DNA from: Megaustenia siamemsis | Taxonomy: Eukaryota; Mollusca; Gastropoda; Stylommatophora; Ariophantidae | Reading direction: 5' to 3' | Assembly: GCA_032433765.1 (NCBI GenBank) | Contig: JAVIAB010000139.1 | Span: 42,317,946 to 42,381,945, forward strand | Length of the DNA stretch: 64,000 nucleotides | In this document: one piece after another, positions 57,140 through 64,000 of the stretch | Numbering within the stretch: the first letter of the stretch is position 1 | Layout: every line of letters starts with the position of its first letter | Translations under genes and position numbers: made by a program | Notes under the pieces: model-generated | Database searches by the model: none | Told to the model about the DNA's origin: nothing | What the model saw: the letters and a program-made list of their open reading frames with translations, nothing else

Positions 57140-57805
57140 ACCAGACAACCGCCATACACCACACATACCACACTAGATGACCTCCATACACCCCTCACGA
57201 CACAGTAGACGACCTCCATACACCCCTCACGACACACTAAACGCCCTCTATACACCCAATATGACACACTAAACGACCTACATACACCCATCATGACACA
57301 CTAGACGCCCTCTATACACCCAATATGACACACTAGACGACCGCTATACACCCATCATGACACACTAGACGCCCTCTATACACCCAATATGACACACTAG
57401 ACGACCTCCGTACACCCATCACGACATACTAGCCGACCTCCATTGACCCATCACGGCACACTAGACGACCCCTATACAACCATCATGACACACTAGACGA
57501 CCCCTATACAACCATCATGACACACTAAACGCCCTCTATACACCCAATATGACACACTAGACGACCTCCGTACACCCATCACGGCACACTAGACGACCCC
57601 TATACAACCATCATGACACACTAGACGACCCCTATACAACCATCATGACACACTAAACGCCCTCTATACACCCAATATGACACACTAGACGACCTCCGTA
57701 CACCCATCACGACATACTAGCCGACCTCCATTGACCCATCACGGCACACTAGACGACCCCTATACAGCCCTTATTACACACTAGGCGACCTCCATACACC
57801 CATCG
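57140..57805. repeat. 33-bp minisatellite in the right arm
   Basis: Inverted partner of 51460-52135 with the same variant order. Its right edge merges directly into the polymerase B fragment at about 57800. Confidence 0.92.
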
Positions 57806-57839
57806 CTGCGATGAACATACTAGCAAAACAGACTGTATA

Positions 57840-58184
57840 AACTGTAAGGGTGTTAAAGCGTACACCAAACGAACGCCCGGGCTTTTTAAACTAGAGTACG
57901 AAGGGACAGCTCTTGTTAGCTTATGTAGTAAGACGTACCATTGTAGTGGGGATTACGATAAAATCAGTTGTAAAGGGCTAAGCAAGCAACACAACAAATT
58001 AGATAAAGATATGTTTTTAGCGGTTCTCGCCACGCAAAAGGCCAAGGGTGGGAAAAATTTAGGTTTCAAAGTCTTAAATAATTCCATATTTTCCTACAGT
58101 CAAACAAGAAATGCTCTTTCCTATTTCTATATAAAAAGAAAGGTAGCTGATGATAACGTCTCGACAACTCCTCTAGATATTTAA
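57840..58184 (+). pseudogene. DNA polymerase B C-terminal fragment (Maverick/Polinton type)
   Basis: A 114-codon stretch, open to a TAA at 58182-58184 and upstream to about 57753, with no ATG at its start. Wording typical of the end of protein-primed polymerase B of Maverick/Polinton elements, as I recall it: YTKRTPGLFKLEYEG, ALVSLCSKTYHC, KISCKGLSKQHNKL, a GFKVLNNSIFSYSQ block, ALSYFYIKRKV and a final STTPLDI. The exonuclease domain and the polymerase palm (YxDTDS-type) motifs are absent. The preceding sequence is the 33-bp minisatellite, so the gene was cut there. The frame is intact in this arm. The assignment rests on remembered family wording and should be tested by a search. Confidence 0.75.
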
Positions 58185-58676
58185 CTCTTTACACTACCAG
58201 CTTAGACTACCCAGCAATCTCTAACAGTTTCACCCCTTATGATTCATTTATGACATAGAGCTAAGCAGACACCCAACTACATAGCTATAAATAATTGTTA
58301 TCCTTGTACTATATATTTACTCAATGTACTGAATATGTTTGTAATATTATATAATATCCACTGTATGTTATACACCTATTGAGATAATAAAAGAATAAAA
58401 TATATCTTTTGTCTTTTGTTTTATATTGATTGTTTTTCAATGCTGTTGTATAATCTACTAACCTATCACTAACGATCAAGAACTCCAAAGCCAGGACACA
58501 CCAGACATAAACACGTCACTTCCGGGTCACCTGGACTAGAGGTCAATACCTCGACACGAAATGTCACGGTTAACTCCCCTGCGCCGCACGCTTTATGCGC
58601 GCCGCGCGCCGCCCTATATATCTTTGTTAATTTACGGGCCAAATGCTAATCAAATGGACCCTTGTATACTACTACT
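58185..58676. other. Terminal ~490 bp of the right arm
   Basis: Terminal part from the polymerase stop to the end. AATAAAAGAATAAAATATAT near 58387 could act as polyadenylation signals for the polymerase fragment strand. A GC-rich CGCGCCGCGCGCCG patch lies at about 58598-58611, near the terminus, with AGTAGT at the tip (complement). The same terminal sequence inverted is at 50599-51089. Confidence 0.6.
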
Positions 58677-58682
58677 TACGAG

Positions 58683-59735
58683 GAACATTACCTGTGTAGC
58701 AATGAGGTATCTTCTTGAGTTTCCAACCTTGGATGACAGGATCAAGATCTGGAGGGCACGAGCATACATGAAGATAAGTGCAGATAAAAAGCAGCCATTG
58801 CATCATGAGCTCAACACAGGGAAGGGTGTCAGGCTAAAAAGAGGCAAATCATGGGTAGGCCGTGCAGAAGATGTCATCAAACAGGTCTTTGGGCTTACCA
58901 ATAAAAACGCTGGCGAGGAGTGAATACCGGTCCTCCGTCATTCAGGGGGACATTCTCGTGTGTTATCACACTCGACAGGACATGTAGGGAACATAACTCA
59001 GTCGTGGTCAACATGGTCGTCAAGGGTCTCATCTGCGATAACATCGATGAGAAAGATACAGATCTATACAGACGGATCTGTCACACGACACCAAAGGAGT
59101 GCATGGACATTTACAGCACGCTCGGCAGGCAGAATAGTCCGAGACGACAGTTGTGCATACGTTATGACCACGAGTAGCATGACGATGAAGGTGATGGCAG
59201 TGACCAGGGCATTCAACTGGTTAGAGTCACAAGACTACATCCACGCCTGTATACTGAGTGATTCGATGAGCATGATAAAGAAAAGTGGAGGCGAGCTCTG
59301 TACGTAGCCAATGGGTTGAGTCATTGCAGAAGTCAAAAATACGTAAGGTCACCTTTGATTACATCCCTGGACATGCGGGAGTACGGGGAAATGAAAGAGC
59401 AGCCAGGTTGGCTAGCTGTGCTGTCGTTGAAGACGGTCAACCAATGGGTCAGGCGGACATCATCAATGCCCTCCGAGATGTGGAAAGGGCACAAAACTTC
59501 GACAACCATGAGTCCGCGTCATTCCTTCATACGAAAGAGATGGGAGTTAAGATAGGCACAGCCAGAAACGAGAAAATTTAATGGGCGTGTAAGAAGACTT
59601 ATCAACCAACACAGAACTGGAGTCGTCAGTCGCTGGACACTACGGGACTTGTTGAGGAGGGGATCTATGCACTTATGGACATGTTCGGAGTGCAATAATG
59701 ATATCCCGCAAATAACTCAATAATTAATTAATTCC
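58683..59735 (+). pseudogene. RNase-H LINE, right part (RT end, RNase H, tail)
   Basis: Continues the LINE cut at 50598. The first piece reads RNITCVAMRYLLEFPTLDDR, ARAYMKISADKK and ends at a TGA near 58921. The RNase H domain then follows: IQIYTDGSVTR (first Asp, near 59055), a STARSAGRIVR-type block, MTMKVMAVTRAFNW where the usual catalytic Glu is a Lys, and ILSDSMSMIKK (second Asp region). After a frame change comes VTFDYIPGHAGVRGNERAAR (59285-59581), with the His region. The tail has LRRGSMHLWTCSECNND, a CxxC knuckle, before GATATCCCGCAAATAACTCA. RT with RNase H is typical of I/Nimb/Loa-like or related LINE clades. Confidence 0.85.
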
Positions 59736-59763
59736 GGCTTATTTTAATATTATATCACTTGAG

Positions 59764-60545
59764 AGAACTCTTAAACACAATTCAAACAAGACAAACTAGG
59801 TTTTTGGGGCATGTTAAAAGACAGAGCAGCCTTATAAAAGTAACCTTGGAAGGTGAAATACAGGGTAAAAGAGACAGAAAACGAAAAATGTCTTATACAA
59901 CAAATCTATGTCAATAGAAGTAAGAATGAGAATTCATCGGTGTTATATGGAGCCAATTCTGACCAATGGAAGCAAATCATTGACAGTAGTTAAACAAATG
60001 AAAAGACGATTAGAGGCCACAGAGATGAGATTTCTCCGAAGAATGTTGAAAGTTCCCTGGACAGCCAAAAAGACCAACGAGAAAATTCTAAAAGAGGTCA
60101 ACCCATAAAGGGAGCTCCTAAAGAACATTAGAAACAAACAAACAAACAAAACATTTTTCAGGCCCATAATGCGAGGAGGAAAGTTGGAATACTTGGTTAC
60201 AGATGGCAAAATATAGGGAAAGTGTGATTGCGGACGAACGAAGAGAGAAAATACTGGATGGCTTGGTATCATGGCATGAAAATCAGTCAACAGCATAATT
60301 CAAATGATGCAAGGTAGATAGAATATTGTGGAAGGACATGACCGCCTACGTCAACCGGTATGGCACATAATGATGATGAAAAAGACACAGAGGCAGACCA
60401 AGACTAACATGAAGGAGTAAATCAAAAGATGGACAAATCAGCCTATGACAACCTGCCCTATTAAAGCAGGAGACAGAGCAGAAATGACGCTCCATGGTAG
60501 TAAACTTTCGATGCTGAGACGGCACTCAATGATGATGATGATGAT
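59764..60545 (+). mobile_element. LINE nested in LINE (subfamily B interrupted by subfamily A)
   Basis: 59764-59879 and 60380-60545 together make a 3' part of subfamily B (ELLNTIQTRQ wording, then GGCACTCAATGATGATGATG). Between them, 59880-60372, is a subfamily A tail (MRFLRRMLKVPWTAKKTNEK, a GGCACATAATGATGATGA end). AAAAGAGACAGA and AAAAGACACAGA flank the inner piece (about 59868-59879 and 60379-60390), a 12-bp target duplication with one mismatch. Confidence 0.9.
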
Positions 60546-60745
60546 GATGATGGCTTTAGATTTCATTCCGCATCTAAAGGTGTATATAAATAATCTTCTC
60601 TATAAAATAAGGCACCCTGGTGTTCATATCACTCATAAATATACATTATATGTGTGATGAAAACTCATTTTTTTAAAAATAACTATGAAATGCGAAAACA
60701 CTATTTGTTATTTCGTTTATTAACTTTATCATTATTATTATTATG
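60546..60745. other. No recognised feature
   Basis: AT-rich spacer after the LINE tail. Confidence 0.4.
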
Positions 60746-60749
60746 TAAG

Positions 60750-60905
60750 CCCCCAATACAGCAGTGGTTAGTGAACTGGTTTAGCGAGGGTAAGAGTTCG
60801 ATCCTCCAACTGATTGACTTAAATTTGTATCGGTAATTTTTTCATGAGGATAACAGTACTAGTATAGTGCTGACCATCTTACACAAAAAAAATATGCCAA
60901 AGTAC
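60750..60905 (+). mobile_element. Diverged SINE-1-like copy
   Basis: Head CAGCAGTGGTTAGTGAACTG with B box AGTTCGATCCTCC, then TTGTATCGGTAATTTTTTCA and GTGCTGACCATCTTACAC. This is a diverged version of the SINE-1 body. Confidence 0.65.
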
Positions 60906-60917
60906 TGTTCTATGAAG

Positions 60918-60995
60918 GGTGTCCGGTTAGCGCAATCGATAGGCGGTTGGCTTACCACGGCAACAGCCGGGGTTCGTAATCCTGGCGAGGACACC
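60918..60995 (+). tRNA. tRNA-like sequence (pseudogene or SINE head)
   Basis: GGTGTCC at 60918 and GGACACC at 60989-60995 form a perfect 7-bp acceptor stem. A D-arm-like TTAGCGCAATCGATAGG and a T arm CCGGG-GTTCGTAAT-CCTGG follow in order. The B box has an extra base (GGTTCGTAATCC) and no good anticodon stem can be drawn, so it is unlikely to be a working tRNA. It may be the head of another SINE. Confidence 0.4.
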
Positions 60996-61021
60996 TGGGT
61001 TTTACTAATTCCCTAAAAATT

Positions 61022-61283
61022 AGTAGGAGCCGCGATAGCTCAGTGGTTAGTGAACTGGACTACTACGGACAAGGGGTAGGGTTCGATCCCAACCGACGGC
61101 TCCGGGTTCACCCAGCCTTAAATGGGTACCGGATTTTTTCTGGGAAAGTAAAAGCAGCACGGGCGTAATACCGACCACATTACCCCAAAAATCATGTGCT
61201 GAAGGTCTGTAAAATATAGGGTCACTAACACCATATTTCCCTATACGCCACTTGGCGTGACGGGGGGTACTTTACTTTTTTTA
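61022..61283 (+). mobile_element. SINE-1 copy with full tRNA-like cloverleaf ends
   Basis: Plus-strand copy. GGAGCCG at the start pairs perfectly with CGGCTCC after the T-arm (7-bp acceptor-like stem). A box TAGCTCAGTGG, B box GGTTCGATCCC, full body, CGCCACTTGGCG inverted repeat, GACGGGGGGTACTTTACTTT tail. It is one of the best-preserved copies. Confidence 0.95.
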
Positions 61284-61470
61284 CTGTTCTATGAAAGAAA
61301 TAATGTTACAAATAGACAGTTTGAGTGTAATGATGATGTCACTATGTATGAGTGTAACATAATTACATATAGCATCACTGATATTAATATTAACGTACTG
61401 GCTACATTCTGTCATTTTTTTAAAAAATGACGTAACAACAAAGAGTAAGTCCTCGGATTTATTGATCATT
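61284..61470. other. Spacer before the 49-bp array
   Basis: AT-rich unique sequence with an imperfect hairpin around 61415-61430 (CATTTTTTTAAAAAATG). Confidence 0.5.
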
Positions 61471-62742
61471 CTGTCACGGTGGCTTCAACAATATCGGTGC
61501 AATCACTTCCAAATGATCTCTGTCACGGTGGCTTCAACAATATCGGTGCAATCACTTCCAAATGATCTCTGTCACGGTGGCTTCAACAATATCGGTGCAA
61601 TCACTTCCAAATGATCTCTGTCACGGTGGCTTCAACAATATCGGTGCAATCACTTCCAAATGATCTCTGTCACGGTGGCTTCAACAATATCGGTGCAATC
61701 ACTTCCAAATGATCTCTGTCACGGTGGCTTCAACAATATCGGTGCAATCACTTCCAAATGATCTCTGTCACGGTGGCTTCAACAATATCGGTGCAATCAC
61801 TTCCAAATGATCTCTGTCACGGTGGCTTCAACAATATCGGTGCAATCACTTCCAAATGATCTCTGTCACGGTGGCTTCAACAATATCGGTGCAATCACTT
61901 CCAAATGATCTCTGTCACGGTGGCTTCAACAATATCGGTGCAATCACTTCCAAATGATCTCTGTCACGGTGGCTTCAACAATATCGGTGCAATCACTTCC
62001 AAATGATCTCTGTCACGGTGGCTTCAACAATATCGGTGCAATCACTTCCAAATGATCTCTGTCACGGTGGCTTCAACAATATCGGTGCAATCACTTCCAA
62101 ATGATCTCTGTCACGGTGGCTTCAACAATATCGGTGCAATCACTTCCAAATGATCTCTGTCACGGTGGCTTCAACAATATCGGTGCAATCACTTCCAAAT
62201 GATCTCTGTCACGGTGGCTTCAACAATATCGGTGCAATCACTTCCAAATGATCTCTGTCACGGTGGCTTCAACAATATCGGTGCAATCACTTCCAAATGA
62301 TCTCTGTCACGGTGGCTTCAACAATATCGGTGCAATCACTTCCAAATGATCTCTGTCACGGTGGCTTCAACAATATCGGTGCAATCACTTCCAAATGATC
62401 TCTGTCACGGTGGCTTCAACAATATCGGTGCAATCACTTCCAAATGATCTCTGTCACGGTGGCTTCAACAATATCGGTGCAATCACTTCCAAATGATCTC
62501 TGTCACGGTGGCTTCAACAATATCGGTGCAATCACTTCCAAATGATCTCTGTCACGGTGGCTTCAACAATATCGGTGCAATCACTTCCAAATGATCTCTG
62601 TCACGGTGGCTTCAACAATATCGGTGCAATCACTTCCAAATGATCTCTGTCACGGTGGCTTCAACAATATCGGTGCAATCACTTCCAAATGATCTCTGTC
62701 ACGGTGGCTTCAACAATATCGGTGCAATCACTTCCAAATGAT
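61471..62742. repeat. 49-bp satellite, 26 apparently identical copies
   Basis: Unit: CTCTGTCACGGTGGCTTCAA, then CAATATCGGTGCAATCAC, then TTCCAAATGAT. The array spans 1272 bases, which is 26 units minus the first two bases, and I see no base difference between copies. All other satellites here are visibly diverged. No spacers are present, so it is not a CRISPR. Confidence 0.97.
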
Positions 62743-62800
62743 CAACTAGACTTCCAAGGACAAGAGGTCAGGTTCGATCCTGATCGACTGTTAGTTTGAC
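62743..62800 (+). mobile_element. SINE-head fragment after the 49-bp array
   Basis: AACTAGACTTCCAAGGACAA followed by GAGGTCAGGTTCGATCCTGA is the anticodon-to-T-arm part of a SINE-1-like head. Upstream A box and downstream body are missing, so the array seems to have replaced its left part. Confidence 0.55.
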
Positions 62801-64000
62801 ACGGTCTTTTATTTGTCAGAGGTGGGAGGATGGAGGTGACGTTGAAAAGGATTGAGAAGGGTGGTTTTCTTGAAAGCCTGAGGGATCGAGACAAGAGCCG
62901 GGACTCAAATTCTTGATGGCTCAAGAAATAGAGAAAACCCACAAGTTTGTTTTATTTCACGACTCTGAGGTTAGAAAAGGTGTAGACCTGAGTTGTTTGT
63001 ACTTGACCCGTGTGCATATATTACAACCCTCGACATCTAATTGCTACGTCACTGAGTCAAACACTGCCGTATGATGAAAGACATCAAGGGTGATTTCCTT
63101 CAATTCATTTTGCAGATACCTCCGCAATAATTACCAAAGGGAGTCTCCCTCAGCTTGCACAGGTGCCTGGTCATGTTCCAGTAATTTGCTTCGAATAATT
63201 ATAACAGTGCACTTACCGCATAACAATAAAGGAACCAAACCCGAGACACGCACTTCATCGACAGCCGACGATATATTTTTTTTAAACCAGGTCACCAAAG
63301 GCTAGTGATCTCTCCCAACGAGGTCAAATGCATTTCGCCAAATGGGCGCCTTAGAAGAGCTATCCCGCAGCAGTGCAAACCCTGGTACTTATTTCAACTC
63401 TCGGGAATCTAGCACAAACAAACATGTTATTCATCTTCTAACTAGGTCATTGGTGGAGAAATTATTTTAGATTACAGAAGCTGTACAATTTAGCAAGGTT
63501 CGAAGAACCGGTGTACATTTGCTTGACCTAGATAACTAGGTGACGACCAGGCCTGTCTAAGCGTAACAGACCACGCGTTATCAAAGTGCCCGCAAGATTT
63601 GATGACGCAGCATTGGGGGAGGGACGTGTCCTGTCAACACTGGGTGAACTTTGTGCTCATACGTCACAGTTTAATAGCAACACAGATCAGCAAATAAATT
63701 GTAATCTATATTTAGCTGATTCGCTCTACAGAGCATGATAAATGGCTCATATTTTACATTATTTGGATAATAAACTTTCATTCCAGCCATGGTAGCAACA
63801 ACATTTTGTAACCTTTAATTTTCCGCAAAGATTTGCATATCTTGCTACCAGAATAGAATAAATACTTTCAAGCAAAATGTTCGTCCCTCCGAATATACAT
63901 AATTTTAACAGTGACAAAAAATTAATGCATAAACAGTTTTTACCAGAGTTATGCAAATATATATAACTTTTTTTTGGAAGTGAAATAATTCGCCCATTAT
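62801..64000. other. No recognised feature to the window end
   Basis: About 1.2 kb of unique-looking sequence. Short open frames at 62742-62942 (minus), 63090-63305 (plus) and 63759-63956 (minus) show no domain I recognise. They could include host exons, but I have no positive evidence. Confidence 0.4.

Larger units (their letters stand above)
54277..58676 (-). repeat. Right arm of the ~8-kb palindrome
   Basis: Inverted copy of 50599-54276. It contains two more ~219-bp satellite units and two more ~138-bp central units than the left arm, but otherwise keeps the order. Arm-to-arm differences are scattered single bases and 1-bp indels, so the two arms are old enough to have diverged slightly or are imperfectly homogenised. 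Confidence 0.93.
50593..58682. mobile_element. Giant palindromic Maverick/Polinton-derived element with 6-bp TSD
   Basis: An 8.08-kb element, 50599-58676, flanked by TACGAG at 50593-50598 and 58677-58682. Its two ends are inverted: AGTAGTATACAAGGG at the left and the complement CCCTTGTATACTACT(ACT) at the right, with two against three AGT units. The inversion continues inward over almost the whole element (arms 50599-54276 and ~54277-58676), so the element is essentially all inverted repeat. Arms differ by single-base changes and by copy number of internal repeats (right arm longer by about 440 + 280 bases). A 6-bp duplication, AG-starting ends with short repeats, and a polymerase B C-terminus near each end all point to a Maverick/Polinton origin. 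The usual integrase, ATPase, protease and capsid genes are absent. Confidence 0.85.

Noticed and set aside
61471..62742. Possible CRISPR array
   Set aside because: Repeats are directly adjacent without spacers, and the window is eukaryotic.

Overview
This is eukaryotic, repeat-dominated, AT-rich intergenic DNA. I find no complete host gene. Almost every recognisable coding stretch belongs to a mobile element: RTE-type LINEs, an RNase-H LINE, long-spaced Tc1/mariner-like transposons and a Maverick/Polinton remnant. The rest is mostly satellite and minisatellite DNA and tRNA-derived SINEs. The element mix (RTE endonuclease-RT, two tRNA-SINE families, Maverick DNA, many minisatellites) suggests a marine invertebrate, possibly a gastropod mollusc. 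That is an inference from style; no marker gene fixes the species.

Layout. 1-2.8 kb: a 34-bp satellite, then old LINE and SINE pieces. 2.86-10.4 kb: a long field of satellites sharing a GATATTAAA-like core (31-bp and 35-bp units, with a 64-bp array in between), split by a full-length RTE LINE (3219-6454, 10-bp target duplication). 10.8-18.3 kb: one truncated and one full-length RTE. 18.5-23.7 kb: 12-bp and 20-bp satellites, SINEs, a TA-flanked MITE, LINE tails, and a SINE split by a LINE. 23.8-25.9 kb: a dead Sailor-like (long D-E spacing) transposon. 26-30 kb: a LINE tail carrying a long TG tract, SINEs and a 39-bp satellite. 30.75-33.9 kb: a 3.1-kb, 19-bp minisatellite with no stops in any forward frame. 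35.2-37.1 kb: a 33-bp satellite family. 38.8-43.35 kb: an older Sailor-like element containing both a SINE and a younger relative whose transposase frame is intact. 43.6-45.4 kb: a 14-bp minisatellite. 46-50.4 kb: LINE and SINE debris.

The most striking object lies at 50.6-58.7 kb: an ~8.1-kb near-perfect palindrome bounded by a 6-bp direct repeat (TACGAG), with termini starting AGTAGT. Each arm carries a stretch read as the C-terminal end of a Maverick/Polinton-type protein-primed DNA polymerase B. Its frame is open in the right arm and shifted in the left. Each arm also carries CCAAT boxes, a short ORF ending at a consensus splice donor, and two satellite arrays. It sits inside an RNase-H LINE whose homology resumes on the far side. 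I read it as a snap-back (fold-back) derivative of a Polinton, which I do not know as a described element class. From 59.8 kb on there is a LINE nested in another LINE, more SINEs, a tRNA-like sequence, and an array of 26 apparently identical 49-bp repeats (61471-62742).

The elements work as a nested set. LINE machinery presumably mobilised the SINEs, transposons and LINEs land in satellites and in each other, and target-site duplications give a relative order of insertion at several places. Coordinates of degenerate elements are approximate to about 10-30 bases.
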